A stretch of DNA of 64,000 bases from Cognatundibacterium griseum (GCF_014284195.1 NZ_JACOGC010000002.1:434001-498000); one strand, 5' to 3'. Shown: positions 26,486-37,383, counted from the first letter of the stretch. The notes: a model not told the origin generated them from the sequence alone. Program-made: numbers and translations.

Positions 26486-27022
26486 ATGTCGGACAATCGT
26501 CTGCTGCTGATTATCGAAGACGATACTGCATTTGCCCGCACGCTGTCGCGCTCGTTTGAACGCCGGAACTATACGGTCCTACATGCCGACAGTCTGGATG
26601 CGGCAGAAAATTTACTGAAACAGCATGCTCCGCGCTATGCCGTGGTGGACCTGAAGCTCAACGGCAATGCTTCCGGTCTTGCCTGTGTCCAGCTGCTGCG
26701 TCAACATGTGCCCGATATGCTGATCGTGGTGCTGACGGGGTTTGCCAGCATTGCCACTGCGGTTGAAGCTGTCAAGCTGGGGGCCTGTCAGTATCTCGCC
26801 AAGCCTTCTAATACCGATGATATTGAAGCTGCATTCGGACACATTGCAGGGGTTGCCGAGCCTGAGCTGACGGCGCGCTCCACCTCGATCAAAACCCTGG
26901 AGTGGGAACGGATTCATGAAGTGCTGGTTGAATCCGACTTCAATATATCGGAAGCGGCACGTCGTTTGGGAATGCATCGTCGCACACTCGCCCGCAAACT
27001 CAGCAAACAACAGGTCAGATAA
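26486..27022 (+). CDS. regA: Redox response regulator RegA/PrrA/RoxR
   Basis: A 178-aa regulator. The receiver has the acidic pair at E11-D12-D13, phospho-acceptor D55 (VVDLKLNG) and the Lys in YLAKP. The C-terminal Fis-type helix-turn-helix reads NISEAARRLGMHRRTLARKLSK (about 154-175), the highly conserved RegA DNA-binding helix. It lies 28 bp after regB. RegA activates or represses genes of aerobic and anaerobic respiration according to redox state; likely local targets are cyo and the nir/nor genes, although no site was defined here. Confidence 0.88.
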   Translation: MSDNRLLLIIEDDTAFARTLSRSFERRNYTVLHADSLDAAENLLKQHAPRYAVVDLKLNGNASGLACVQLLRQHVPDMLIVVLTGFASIATAVEAVKLGACQYLAKPSNTDDIEAAFGHIAGVAEPELTARSTSIKTLEWERIHEVLVESDFNISEAARRLGMHRRTLARKLSKQQVR

Positions 27023-27258
27023 ACACTTCTTTCTGCGCTTTCCGGTGCGGCATTCCATCTGATACTGCACCCTTTTCCCGCGCAGATAGGCTTACCATGT
27101 CTGCCAGTCCCGGCATCGTCATTTCTATTTTTTTGTTTTGACAACTTATGTGACAATACCAGCCAGATGAAAGCGTATTCTGATGCCTGTCCGTATTGTC
27201 TGGTGCTGCGCGCGACTGCTGCTGCCAGGCTGCTGATCCGTATATCCAAGGTTTATTT

Positions 27259-30200
27259 ATGTCTGCAACTATCAAGCCAGGTCTGATTATTTTGCATAGC
27301 AATCAGCTGGAACAATTAAGTTCTGCGGTGTTTGAGTGGATTGGAAGGAATCCTTTGTCACCGCTGGAAAAAGAGATTTTCCTGGTGCAGTCAAACGGGG
27401 TTGCCGAATGGCTTAAGATCGCTCTGGCAGAACACTTCGATATTTGCGCCGCCAGCCGCATCGAATTACCGGGACGATTTTTGTGGACAATCTACCGGAC
27501 CATGCTGGGACGGGAACAGATTCCGCAAACCGCTTCACTGGATAAAGTGCCGCTGACCTGGCGGCTGATGCGCCTGATCCCTGAATTGCTGGCGTTGCCG
27601 GACTTTGCCGGATTAAAGCAGTTTCTGGCAATGGGTGATGCTGAACGTCGTTACCAGCTCGTATCGCGGATTGCAGACCTGATGGATTTATATCAGGTTT
27701 ACCGGACCGACTGGCTGCATGACTGGTCACAGGGGCTGGATCAGCTGCGCCGTGCGAATGGTGAAACACAGCCACTGACCGAGGATCAGCGCTGGCAGAG
27801 CGCGTTGTGGCGGGCTATCTTGCAGGATTTACCGCCGGAGCAGCGTTTGCTGGGGCGGGTGAATGTGCATCAGCGCTTCATCGAAGCTGCACTCCGCCAT
27901 GATGCCCCGCACGGAACTTTGCCGAGGCGTGTTGTTCTGTTTGGTATTTCTGCCTTATCGCGCCAGACTCTGGAGGCATTATCCGCTTTGTCGGGGTATA
28001 CCCAGGTGATTCTCGGTATTCCGAATCCCTGCCAGTATTTTTGGGGTGACATCATTGACGGGCGCGAACTCTTCAAGTCGCAGATGAAGCGGCAGGCATA
28101 CCGGAATCAGCAGGATTTATCGTTGATTCCGCTGGAAGACCTGCATGCGCATGCGCATCCTTTGCTGGCAAGCTGGGGAAGGATGGGACGTGATTTTATC
28201 CGTATGCTGGATGATTTTGATCACGCTGGCGAAACCCGTGCCGGATTTCCGCAATTAAAAATAGATTTATTTTCGGAAGGCAGTGGTCAAACTCTGCTGG
28301 AACAGGTGCAGGCTGCGGTCAGGGATTTGCTGCCAATGGCAGAACATCCCCGCGCCGGAGTGGCTGAAGATGATCGGTCTATCGAGTTTCACATCGCGCA
28401 CAGCGCGCAGCGTGAAATTGAAATTTTGCATGACCGTTTATTGTCCGAGTTCGGCAGTCAGAACACGCCAGCAATCCGCCCGCGGGATGTCATTGTCATG
28501 GTGCCCGATATTGCACAGTTCACACCATCGATCCGGGCGGTATTTGATCAATATAAGCACAGTGATGCCCGTTATATACCTTATGAAATCGGCGATTTGT
28601 CTGAGCGTAAAACGCATCCGCTGATGGTCGCGCTGGAATGGCTGCTGCGCTTGCCGCAACAGCGCTGCCAGCAGACAGAAATTATGGATTTGCTGGAAGT
28701 CCCGGCGCTGGCCGGACGCTTTGGGCTGGAAGCAGAAGATGTCGTCTTGCTGAAACGCTGGATTGCCGGTGCAGGCATACGCTGGGGACTGAATCTGGCA
28801 CATCGTGCAGAACTGGGGCTCGGCGCTGCCGGTGAGCAGAATTCCTGGATGTTTGGATTAAGGAGAATGCTGTTGGGGTATGCCAGTGGCGCAGCAATGC
28901 CTTATCAGGGAATTGAACCGTATGCAGAAATTGCCGGTCTGGATTCCGCGCAAGCAGGTTGTTTAGCCGAACTGGTGACCGCACTGATCGACTGGCAGCG
29001 CAGACTGGCGCAATCGTGGCGGCCGGAAGAGTGGGCTGCGCAGGCGCGGGAATTGCTGCAGACTTTTTTTACAGCGACCGGTGAGGCCGACCGCGCTTTG
29101 CTGGTCAGGCTGGAAGATGCACTGGAAGACTGGCTCCATGCCTGCGAGCAGTCGGGCTTTGATGAGCCAGTTCCGCTGGCGGTGTTTCGCGAACCCTGGC
29201 TGTCTGGGATGGACGAATCCACACTGACGCATCGCTTCATTTCCGGTGGCGTGACGTTCTGCACTTTTATGCCGATGCGTTCCATGCCGTTTCAGATGGT
29301 CTGCCTGCTGGGGATGAATGAAGGGGATTTCCCGCGTCGCGCCAGTCAGATGGATTTCGATTTGCTGGCGCTGCCGGGCATGGCGCGGCCGGGTGACCGT
29401 TCCCGGCGTGATGATGACCGCTATCTGATGCTGGAAGCGATTTTGTCCGCCCGCCAGAAGCTTTATATCAGCTGGGTTGGCAAGCATATCCGTGATAATT
29501 CAGAACAACCGCCTTCTGTGCTGGTTTCTCAGTTCAGAGAATATCTCGCGACTGGCTGGGCAATGAATTTGTCCGGGCACACGACGGCATATCCGATGCA
29601 GGCATTCAGCCGCCAATATTTCATTGAGAGCGAAACACGTCCCCTGACTTATGCCAGGGAGTGGGGTGCTGCATATCAGCCGGCATCTTCTGAAATGCAG
29701 GTTTCAGAGCTTCAGGATTGTTCTGACCTGACGGTTGATATTGACCCTGAATTTATCCTCAAAGCCGATGAACTGGGTCGGTTTCTGAAGCAGCCGGTCG
29801 CCTATTTTTTTCAGAAACGCCTGGGTGTGATCTTCGATCAGCATGTGCAGGAGACCGAGTCCGATGAGCCGCTCTGCCTGGATGCGTTGCAGGAATATTT
29901 TCTCAATGAACGAATGATTGATAACAGCATGCTGCCATCAGAACCTGCAGAACTGGAGGCGCATTTGCAGCAGAAAGCAATGCAGCTGAAGCGGGAAGGC
30001 GTACTGCCGGTAGGATGGGCCGGTCAGGCATGGCAGCGAAAGCTGGTGCAGGATGCCTTGCCTGTACAACTGGCATGGCTTAGTCTGATGCAGCAGTTTC
30101 CTGATCCGGCCGAAAAGCGGGCTGCTGATTTTTTCTGGCAGGGGATACATTTGTCGGACTGGCTGCACAATTTGCGCACAGACCAGCAGCAGGTTGTTTT

Positions 30201-30687
30201 CTTAAAACAGATAGCCGGAAAAATCTGTCTGAAAGATGGCAGCCTGCGTATCGAAAAACTGATTGATATCTGGTTGTCCCTGTTATTGGGCGCAGCGGCA
30301 GACACACCACCGGGAGCGTATCTGGTCGCCAGCGATGCTGTGTTGTATATGGCGCCGGTACCTGCGGAGCAGGCGGCTTCTGTATTGCAACAGCTGATCA
30401 CTTACTGGAAACGCGGAATGAATGAGGTGTTGCCAGTTGCCTGTAAAACTGCGCTCGCATATATCGCAGAAGCCAACCCGCGTGATGTGTATGACGGCAG
30501 CATCCAGATGCGGGGGGAGGTGAACAACCCTTATCTGGCCAGAATCTGGCCGGATTATGCGGCTATCAGTAATTGTGCCGAATGGGATCAGGTCAGCCGC
30601 GCTTTGTACGAACCGCTTTTTTTATGGGCAAAGGAAATCGTCGTGGCACCAATAGATGCGGATCAGGCTGGACAGGGGGCCGCATGA
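27259..30687 (+). CDS. recC: Exodeoxyribonuclease V gamma subunit
   Basis: A 1142-aa RecC homologue from the ATG at 27259; reading further upstream adds 21 residues with no similarity. Typical parts are the N-terminal FLVQSNGVAEWLKIALAE, AASRIELPGRFLW and the internal PFQMVCLLGMNEGDFPRR. RecC holds the RecBCD complex together and scans for Chi with a degenerate helicase/nuclease fold. The order recC-recB-recD is compact; recC ends in an ATGA overlap with recB. The preceding 236 bp separate it from regA with no clear terminator. Confidence 0.92.
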   Translation: MSATIKPGLIILHSNQLEQLSSAVFEWIGRNPLSPLEKEIFLVQSNGVAEWLKIALAEHFDICAASRIELPGRFLWTIYRTMLGREQIPQTASLDKVPLTWRLMRLIPELLALPDFAGLKQFLAMGDAERRYQLVSRIADLMDLYQVYRTDWLHDWSQGLDQLRRANGETQPLTEDQRWQSALWRAILQDLPPEQRLLGRVNVHQRFIEAALRHDAPHGTLPRRVVLFGISALSRQTLEALSALSGYTQVILGIPNPCQYFWGDIIDGRELFKSQMKRQAYRNQQDLSLIPLEDLHAHAHPLLASWGRMGRDFIRMLDDFDHAGETRAGFPQLKIDLFSEGSGQTLLEQVQAAVRDLLPMAEHPRAGVAEDDRSIEFHIAHSAQREIEILHDRLLSEFGSQNTPAIRPRDVIVMVPDIAQFTPSIRAVFDQYKHSDARYIPYEIGDLSERKTHPLMVALEWLLRLPQQRCQQTEIMDLLEVPALAGRFGLEAEDVVLLKRWIAGAGIRWGLNLAHRAELGLGAAGEQNSWMFGLRRMLLGYASGAAMPYQGIEPYAEIAGLDSAQAGCLAELVTALIDWQRRLAQSWRPEEWAAQARELLQTFFTATGEADRALLVRLEDALEDWLHACEQSGFDEPVPLAVFREPWLSGMDESTLTHRFISGGVTFCTFMPMRSMPFQMVCLLGMNEGDFPRRASQMDFDLLALPGMARPGDRSRRDDDRYLMLEAILSARQKLYISWVGKHIRDNSEQPPSVLVSQFREYLATGWAMNLSGHTTAYPMQAFSRQYFIESETRPLTYAREWGAAYQPASSEMQVSELQDCSDLTVDIDPEFILKADELGRFLKQPVAYFFQKRLGVIFDQHVQETESDEPLCLDALQEYFLNERMIDNSMLPSEPAELEAHLQQKAMQLKREGVLPVGWAGQAWQRKLVQDALPVQLAWLSLMQQFPDPAEKRAADFFWQGIHLSDWLHNLRTDQQQVVFLKQIAGKICLKDGSLRIEKLIDIWLSLLLGAAADTPPGAYLVASDAVLYMAPVPAEQAASVLQQLITYWKRGMNEVLPVACKTALAYIAEANPRDVYDGSIQMRGEVNNPYLARIWPDYAAISNCAEWDQVSRALYEPLFLWAKEIVVAPIDADQAGQGAA

Positions 30688-33600
30688 CACATCGCCTCAA
30701 TCCCGTCAGTTTTCCTCTGCATGGCAGTCGCCTGATTGAAGCCAGCGCCGGAACCGGCAAGACCTGGACCATCGCCGCCCTGTATTTGCGTCTGGTGCTG
30801 GGGCATGGCGGAGCTGAGGGGTTTTATCGCCCTTTGCACCCTTCAGAGATTCTGGTGATGACGTTTACCCGTGCGGCGACCCGTGAATTATCCGACCGTA
30901 TCCGGCAACGTCTGGCCGAAGCTGCTTCCTATTTCCGTGAAGATGTGCATCAAGAAGCGGATGACTTCCTGGAACAGTTGCTGGCTGGGTATGCACAGCC
31001 TCAGCGGCAGCAGGCCGCCTATCAGCTGCAGATGGCAGCGGATTCGATGGACAGTGCCGCCGTGTTCACGATAGATGCGTGGTGTCAGCGTATGTTGCGT
31101 GAGCATGCGTTCGATAGCGGTTGTTTGTTTGACGAAGAGTTGCTGAGTGACGAAACGGATCTGCTGGAAAATGCAGTGCGCGATTACTGGCGCCAGCAGG
31201 TTTATCCGCTTGATAGCAAGGATTTTTCTGCGATCAGTCAGGTCTGGGAAGATGTTGGTGCACTGATGAAAATGGTGCGTCAGCTGATGCCTCATGCGGC
31301 AATGCTGAATGTGCCGGGAAATCCTTCATTACAGGAGTTTCTCCGCGAAACCCAGGACCGGCAAAGGAAAAAACTGCAGGTGCTTAAGCAGGGCTGGGAT
31401 CATATTGCCACTGAAATGCAGGCATGGTTTCTGACGCAGAGAGAGATCGCCCCCAAACAATTCAATGGCAGGACGCTGAAGCCGGAAACAGTTGATCAGT
31501 GTCTGACCAATCTCAGGACATGGGCGCTTGATCCGGATCAGCATTTGCCGGAAGGATTTGACAAGATCGCCGCTAAACTGACACCGGAAGCCTTGCTGGC
31601 TGCGTGCAATAAAAATTATCGTCCGCAGATCCCGGATGACTTCGCCAGGATCGCTCCTCTTGCACAGGCCTTGCAGCAGCTGGAGCCTTTGCGGCATGCC
31701 TTATGCCGTCATGCAGTGACTGCCATTCAGCAAAGACTGGAACTGTTAAAGAGCCACCGGCGGCAATTCGGTTTCAGCGATATGCTGGAACGCTTAAAGC
31801 AGGCATTGACGGGACTGCATGGCGCACCATTGCAACAGCGTATTGCTCAACAGTATCCGGTTGCCATGATTGACGAGTTTCAGGATACCTCGCCATCGCA
31901 ATACATGATTTTTGATGCGATCTATCAGGTACACAATAATCTGCAGGAGCGGGGCTTATTCCTGATCGGCGATCCCAAACAATCGATTTATGGATTCCGG
32001 GGCGCAGATATTCACAGTTACCTGGCAGCACGACGTGCGACAGCGGGCCGGCATTATCTGTTAGGGACGAATTTTCGTTCCACGCAAGCGCTGGTGACGG
32101 CGGTCAACCATCTGTTCCTGCATGCTGAACGACATACCGATCCGGCGTTTGGCGCCGGTGCTTTCCGCTTCAGAACCGGAGACGACGATCCGTTACCGTT
32201 TGAAGCTGTTAAAGCGTCGGGAAAAAGTGAGATCCTGCTGGATGACGGGCAGGCAGTACACGCACTGAATTTTTTCGTCACGGAAAATCCAGAGTTAAAG
32301 CGGGATGAATATCTGTCGTTTTTTGCAGAGCACTGCGCTGAACATATTGTGCAGCGCCTGAATTGCGCTGCGACCGGCTTTCACCGTGACGGCCATTTCC
32401 AGCGCTTACAGGCTGCTGATATCGCGGTTCTGGTCCGTGACCGGAATGAGGCGGAAGCGATACGTGCAGCGCTGCAGAAACGCCGGGTTGCCAGTGTGTA
32501 TTTATCGGATCAGGACTCGGTGCTCAACAGTCAGGAGGCCAGTGATGTCCTGCGCTGGCTGCGTGCATTTGCCTATCCTCTGGATACCGGAACCGGACGT
32601 GCCGCCTATGCGACCCGAACCGCCGGGCTGAGCGTGCCCGAACTGATACGCCTGGCTTCCGATGACGAAGCCTGGGATTTGAGGACAGAGCAGTTGAAAA
32701 CCTTACAGGGCATCTGGCAGCGCCAGGGTGTTCTGGCTGCGATCCGGCATTTCATTCATGACCTGGAATTGCCTGCAAAGTTGTTGAACCAGCCGGGCGG
32801 TGAGCGCAGCATGACGAATCTGCTGCATCTGGCGGAACTGCTCGAAAGTGCCAGTCTGCAGCTGGATGGCGAGCTGGCGCTGATCCGCTGGCTGGCTGAG
32901 CAGATTGCCGCTGAAGATACGGCCTCTGATGAACATATTCTGCGTCTGGAAAGTGATGCGTGCCTGGTCAAAGTCATCACAGTGCATAAATCAAAAGGCT
33001 TGCAGTATCCGCTGGTGTATCTGCCGTTTGCCGTTTCCACCAGAATAGTGACGAGGATGAACCGCAGTTTTATTGATTACACCGATGCAGGCGGTATGCG
33101 GAAAATTGATCTGCATTTGTCAGAAGAGGCCTTGTCTGCTGCCAACCAGCGCCGAAGGGAGGAAGACCTGCGTTTGTTGTATGTCGCACTGACCCGTTCC
33201 GTGCACACGGTGTGGCTCGGCGTGGCGTCCAACCAGAATAAAATCCATGAGTCAGCATTAGGTTATCTGCTGGCTGGCGAGACTGTATTGCCTGCTGCAC
33301 ATCTGGTTGAAGGATTGCGGAACATGCAGGGCGATTGTCGTGAGATCGCTATTACCATCAATGAGTCTGTGCCGGGGCTGAGTTTGCTGAAAGATGTGGT
33401 TGCGCAGCCAACTTATGTCACGTTGCCAGCTTATACCGGTACTGTCGAGAAGGATTGGACGATTGGCAGTTTCTCCGCCATGACCAGAACCTTGGCGGGT
33501 AGCACGGGCAGTGTCCCGTTGCGTCATCAGGATCGCAGGCTGCTGGAGGATGAAGAGGTGCCGCAGCAGATTGAAACATCGCCGGCAGCCTGGCATCGTT

Positions 33601-34301
33601 TTCCCCGTGGTGTTCTGCCCGGACAGTTTCTGCATGCGCAGCTGGAGTGGGTGGGTAACGATGGGTTTGGCAACGTTGTGGCGAGTGATTTCGATGTCAG
33701 GCTGGCGGCCCGCTGCCAGCGTGCCGGATGGAGTCACCATTCCGATGATCTCTCCGGTTGGTTGAAAGCAATCGTGCAGACAAAGCTGGGATCAACAAAT
33801 GCCAGTTTGTCGGAATTGAGGGCATATATACCGGAAATGGAATTTTGGTTTCCGTGCGAGAAATTCAATACCCGGGAAATGGATACACTTTGCCGGGATT
33901 TTTTCCTGCCAGGTGTGACAAGAGAGGCGTTGAGTGAAAAACGCATGCAGGGTTTGCTGATGGGTTTTGCCGATCTGGTGTTTGAGTGGGAAGGGAAGTA
34001 TTGGGTGCTTGACTATAAGTCCAATCAACTGGGCGGTAACGATGGCAGCTACACACAGGCTGCGCTGGCAGGTGCCATGGCTGCACATCGCTATGATGTG
34101 CAGGGGGCGATCTATATGTTGGCGCTGCACCGTCTGCTGCGTGTGCGTCTCGGAGAGGGCTATGTGCCGGAACAGCATCTGGGCGGCGCACTGTTTTTCT
34201 TTTTGCGCGGACTCGGTAATGAGGAAACACGTGGCTGCTACTGCCTGCCTGCGGACAACGGGTTGCCGGAGAGGCTGGACCAGCTGATGCATCATGAATA
34301 A
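30684..34301 (+). CDS. recB: Exodeoxyribonuclease V beta subunit (helicase-nuclease)
   Basis: A 1205-aa UvrD-like helicase with a C-terminal nuclease. Walker A is SAGTGKTWTIAAL (about residues 19-31), motif II region MIDEFQDTSPSQY, motif III GDPKQSIYGFRG, and motif VI LRLLYVALTRSVHTVWLG. The nuclease domain keeps FLHAQLEW, GFADLVFEWEG and VLDYKSNQ, so the metal-binding Asp residues and the catalytic Lys are present and nuclease activity is expected. Works in double-strand break repair and degradation of foreign linear DNA. ATGA overlap with recC; its end overlaps the recD start by 8 bp. Confidence 0.94.
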   Translation: MTHRLNPVSFPLHGSRLIEASAGTGKTWTIAALYLRLVLGHGGAEGFYRPLHPSEILVMTFTRAATRELSDRIRQRLAEAASYFREDVHQEADDFLEQLLAGYAQPQRQQAAYQLQMAADSMDSAAVFTIDAWCQRMLREHAFDSGCLFDEELLSDETDLLENAVRDYWRQQVYPLDSKDFSAISQVWEDVGALMKMVRQLMPHAAMLNVPGNPSLQEFLRETQDRQRKKLQVLKQGWDHIATEMQAWFLTQREIAPKQFNGRTLKPETVDQCLTNLRTWALDPDQHLPEGFDKIAAKLTPEALLAACNKNYRPQIPDDFARIAPLAQALQQLEPLRHALCRHAVTAIQQRLELLKSHRRQFGFSDMLERLKQALTGLHGAPLQQRIAQQYPVAMIDEFQDTSPSQYMIFDAIYQVHNNLQERGLFLIGDPKQSIYGFRGADIHSYLAARRATAGRHYLLGTNFRSTQALVTAVNHLFLHAERHTDPAFGAGAFRFRTGDDDPLPFEAVKASGKSEILLDDGQAVHALNFFVTENPELKRDEYLSFFAEHCAEHIVQRLNCAATGFHRDGHFQRLQAADIAVLVRDRNEAEAIRAALQKRRVASVYLSDQDSVLNSQEASDVLRWLRAFAYPLDTGTGRAAYATRTAGLSVPELIRLASDDEAWDLRTEQLKTLQGIWQRQGVLAAIRHFIHDLELPAKLLNQPGGERSMTNLLHLAELLESASLQLDGELALIRWLAEQIAAEDTASDEHILRLESDACLVKVITVHKSKGLQYPLVYLPFAVSTRIVTRMNRSFIDYTDAGGMRKIDLHLSEEALSAANQRRREEDLRLLYVALTRSVHTVWLGVASNQNKIHESALGYLLAGETVLPAAHLVEGLRNMQGDCREIAITINESVPGLSLLKDVVAQPTYVTLPAYTGTVEKDWTIGSFSAMTRTLAGSTGSVPLRHQDRRLLEDEEVPQQIETSPAAWHRFPRGVLPGQFLHAQLEWVGNDGFGNVVASDFDVRLAARCQRAGWSHHSDDLSGWLKAIVQTKLGSTNASLSELRAYIPEMEFWFPCEKFNTREMDTLCRDFFLPGVTREALSEKRMQGLLMGFADLVFEWEGKYWVLDYKSNQLGGNDGSYTQAALAGAMAAHRYDVQGAIYMLALHRLLRVRLGEGYVPEQHLGGALFFFLRGLGNEETRGCYCLPADNGLPERLDQLMHHE

Positions 34302-36300
34302 AGAAAGAATGGATTTGAATCGTATGCCGCTTTCCTCCAGTGATTTATTGATCCGTTTCCGATATCAGAGTGCTCAAGGGACGGTGCGCCATCTGACTGC
34401 CGCTTTTGTGCAATTCCTGATGGACCTTGGTTTGCATGATGCCAGACTGCTGCTGGCGGCAGCGGTCTTAAGCGAAATGGAAGCACATGGACACAGCTGT
34501 GTGCCGCTGGACACGATCTCCGCCACTTCCCCCGGCCTGCTGGGGTGGAGTGACGCAGTCTGGCATGCCATCACGGAGAACTTGGATTTTCCTGACGGGT
34601 TTGACGCATGGCGGGAGCTTGCCATCCAGTGTGAGCAGATTTTTGTGACTGATGTACAGCAGGACCGGCAGCAGCCGCTGGTGCTGGATCAGAAGCGTTT
34701 GTATCTGCGTCGTTACTGGCGTTACGAGATGGCGATTGCTGCCGCGTTAAAGCAGCGCGTTTTCACCCAGCTGCCTGTGTCACCGGAAAAAGTACGGAAA
34801 TGGCTGGACCTGTTGTTTGATGTTTCCGGGAGTGCCGGAAGAGAGACTGACTGGCAGAAGGTGGCTTGCGCGGTTGCCGTTCGCAGCCGTTTTGCCATCA
34901 TTACAGGCGGGCCTGGCACCGGAAAAACTTACACGGTGGCGCGTTTGCTGGCATTGTTATCTGCGATTTCCGGTGCACCGGATCAATTGCGCATTGCGCT
35001 GGCAGCGCCGACCGGGAAAGCCGCGGCACGACTGAAGCAATCTATTGATGGTGCTTTGGCAGAGTTGGTGTTCAAGCTGGGCGACACACTGCCGCTGCCG
35101 GAGATGACCCGTAAGATCGGTCCTGCACGTACCTTGCACAGCCTGCTTGGCGCCCGCCCCGATACACGTGCATTTCGCCATCACGCGGGTAATCCGCTGG
35201 ACATTGACGTCCTGATTGTGGATGAGGCATCCATGGTGCACCTGGAAATGATGACCAGCCTGCTGGACGCGCTGACGGCAAATACAACACTGATTTTGCT
35301 CGGAGACAAAGACCAGCTCGCTTCGGTAGAAGCCGGTGCTGTGCTGGGAGATTTATGCGGTGAAGCAGGCGCTGGAGCGTATCGGCCTGAAACCATCGCC
35401 TATATCGACGCAGCCAGTGGCCAGCGCCTGACATTAAACGATGCAGGTCAGGGTAGTCCGCTGGCGCAGCAGACAGTCATGCTGAAACACAGCAGGCGCT
35501 TCAGCGGTGAGATCGGTGCGCTGGCGCAGGCGGTGAACCGGAGCGATGCAGGAGCAGCGCTGGCATGTCTGCGGCAAAAAACTGATCAGGAGCTATGTTG
35601 GAAAGAGCATCTGCAACCGGAAGGTATTGCAGAACTCGCTTTCGCCGGAAGAGAGGGGGCATCTGGCAGCTATCAGGAATATCTCTCGCTGCTGGCACAA
35701 CAGCCAGATTCTGATCATGGAATGATCAGTGAAGCAGAATTCCATGCATGGGTGGTGGCTGTTATCCGCGCATTTGAATCGTTTCGCCTGTTATGCGCCG
35801 TCAGGGACGGGGAATGGGGCGTATCCGGTCTGAATCAGGCGATTGAAAGATATCTGGATGCCAAAGGACTGATTCGTCGCCGTCATGAATGGTATGCCGG
35901 CAGGCCTGTGATGGTGATGCAGAATGATTACAGCATCGGCGTATTTAACGGTGATATCGGCCTGACCCTGCCGGACAGAGTCAGGCCGGAGGTGATGCGG
36001 GTATATTTTCTGGACGGGGAACGGGTCCGGCAGGTTTTGACATCCCGGCTGCGTCATGTGGAGACGGCATTTGCGATGACGATTCACAAATCCCAGGGCT
36101 CAGAGTTCACTCATGCAGCCATGGTATTGCCGGCAGAAGTAAATCCTGTCATGACCCGTGAACTGGTGTACACCGGAATTACCCGCGCCAGAAAATATTT
36201 CACTCTGATTGCCGCATCTGCCGCTGTGCTGCGGTATGCCATAGAACATCAGACACACCGGATCGGCGGATTGCAGGAAATGTTGCACGAATTGCATTGA
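34294..36300 (+). CDS. recD: Exodeoxyribonuclease V alpha subunit (5'-3' helicase)
   Basis: A 668-aa SF1B helicase. Walker A GGPGTGKTYTVARLLAL lies near residue 205, DEAS is the Walker B, LLGDKDQLASVEAGAVLGD is motif III, and the C-terminal part AFAMTIHKSQGSEF and YTGITRARKY are motifs V-VI. It completes RecBCD. The ATG at 34294 lies inside recB; an ATG five codons later is the alternative. After the stop an imperfect hairpin follows at 36303-36332. Confidence 0.93.
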   Translation: MNKERMDLNRMPLSSSDLLIRFRYQSAQGTVRHLTAAFVQFLMDLGLHDARLLLAAAVLSEMEAHGHSCVPLDTISATSPGLLGWSDAVWHAITENLDFPDGFDAWRELAIQCEQIFVTDVQQDRQQPLVLDQKRLYLRRYWRYEMAIAAALKQRVFTQLPVSPEKVRKWLDLLFDVSGSAGRETDWQKVACAVAVRSRFAIITGGPGTGKTYTVARLLALLSAISGAPDQLRIALAAPTGKAAARLKQSIDGALAELVFKLGDTLPLPEMTRKIGPARTLHSLLGARPDTRAFRHHAGNPLDIDVLIVDEASMVHLEMMTSLLDALTANTTLILLGDKDQLASVEAGAVLGDLCGEAGAGAYRPETIAYIDAASGQRLTLNDAGQGSPLAQQTVMLKHSRRFSGEIGALAQAVNRSDAGAALACLRQKTDQELCWKEHLQPEGIAELAFAGREGASGSYQEYLSLLAQQPDSDHGMISEAEFHAWVVAVIRAFESFRLLCAVRDGEWGVSGLNQAIERYLDAKGLIRRRHEWYAGRPVMVMQNDYSIGVFNGDIGLTLPDRVRPEVMRVYFLDGERVRQVLTSRLRHVETAFAMTIHKSQGSEFTHAAMVLPAEVNPVMTRELVYTGITRARKYFTLIAASAAVLRYAIEHQTHRIGGLQEMLHELH

Positions 36301-36302
36301 AG

Positions 36303-36332
36303 GCATTCCTGTTCCTGCCGGATCAGGAATGC
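36303..36332 (+). terminator. Weak hairpin after recD
   Basis: GCATTCCTG and CAGGAATGC form a 9-bp stem with a 12-nt loop immediately after the recD stop. There is no T-tract, so intrinsic termination is doubtful. Confidence 0.35.
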
Positions 36333-36509
36333 GATGCCGTCGGAGGGGGAATTGCGGGACAATCCGGCAGATACCGTGCAGATTCCGATATAGATCCAGT
36401 TGAAAGTCTTTATAATTTCAGGAGGCTTGAAAGTTACTTCAAAAGCAACTAAGGTCGCGCCGGGTACAGGATTTGGTCTGCCTGTCCGGACAACAGAAAT
36501 ATCATTTCT

Positions 36510-36540
36510 CCGTTCTGTCTGATTTGCTCAGACAGAACGG
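36510..36540. repeat. Perfect 13-bp inverted repeat before the uppS-like gene
   Basis: CCGTTCTGTCTGA and TCAGACAGAACGG pair perfectly round a TTTGC loop, ending 42 bp before the start at 36583. No T-tract follows on either strand, so it is not a standard terminator. It may be a leader hairpin or an operator. Confidence 0.6.
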
Positions 36541-36582
36541 ATCAGGAAAAAAATCAATCAATTCATTATCTTCAAAGTAATT

Positions 36583-37383
36583 ATGGCCGATAAGATAGTG
36601 AATGCAAATGTGAACAGTATGAGCAAACAGAAACAGGAATTCACCGGGATCGCAGGGAAAAACATTCCCCGGCACATCGCTATTATTATGGATGGCAACG
36701 GACGCTGGGCTAAGAAGCGGTTTTTGCCCCGTTTTGCCGGCCACACGAAAGGCGTTAAAACAGTTGGTAAAGTCGTCGAGGCTTGTGTGAATCGCGGTGT
36801 GGAGTATCTGACCCTGTTTGCGTTCAGCTCCGAAAACTGGCGCAGGCCAGCGGATGAAGTGTCCTTGTTAATGAAGCTGTTCCGCAAGGTTTTGGTCGGT
36901 GAAATCAAGAATATGTGCGCGAATAATATCCGGCTCAAAGTGATCGGGGATATCGCGCGCTTCGATGAGGATTTGCAAAAGCTGATTCATGATGCAGAAG
37001 AGAAAACTGCCGCCAACACCCGGCTGACGCTGACGATCTGCGCCAATTATGGCGGGCGCTGGGATATTGTGAATGCCTGCAATGCCTTGCTCAGGTCCGG
37101 TGTGCAACCGGGGCAGATTACAGAAGAGATGCTGTCTGAACATTTGTCCATGTCGTATGCACCTCCTCCGGATATGCTGATCCGCACTGGCGGAGAAGCG
37201 CGGATATCGAATTTTCTCTTGTGGCAAATGGCCTATTCCGAGTTCTTTTTCACGGACACCTATTGGCCGGATTTTGACGCAGATTCACTTGATGAAGCCA
37301 TCCTCTCCTACCAGAAAAGAGAGCGCCGGTTCGGTCGTACCAGCGAACAGCTGGTCCAGGAAGGGGTTGCTGTCGAGAAGTAG
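36583..37383 (+). CDS. uppS: Isoprenyl transferase, undecaprenyl diphosphate synthase-like
   Basis: A 266-aa cis-prenyltransferase. The substrate-phosphate motif [13 protein letters not shown] has catalytic Asp at residue 37; [23 protein letters not shown] and [26 protein letters not shown] are further family blocks. It condenses isopentenyl diphosphate onto farnesyl diphosphate to make the C55 carrier lipid. An internal ATG at codon 13 would give the usual 254 aa. It is not beside frr, cdsA or dxr, where proteobacterial uppS normally lies, so it may be a second copy devoted to surface glycan assembly with the neighbouring manC. Confidence 0.88.
   Translation: MADKIVNANVNSMSKQKQEFTGIAGKNIPRHIAIIMDGNGRWAKKRFLPRFAGHTKGVKTVGKVVEACVNRGVEYLTLFAFSSENWRRPADEVSLLMKLFRKVLVGEIKNMCANNIRLKVIGDIARFDEDLQKLIHDAEEKTAANTRLTLTICANYGGRWDIVNACNALLRSGVQPGQITEEMLSEHLSMSYAPPPDMLIRTGGEARISNFLLWQMAYSEFFFTDTYWPDFDADSLDEAILSYQKRERRFGRTSEQLVQEGVAVEK

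Noticed and set aside
27259-36300. recBCD region as part of a phage-defence island
   Set aside because: The three genes are housekeeping-like, intact and flanked by core genes; no mobile-element signs are seen.
36510-36540. Perfect 13-bp hairpin as a rho-independent terminator
   Set aside because: Neither strand has a T-tract after the stem; kept as an inverted repeat instead.
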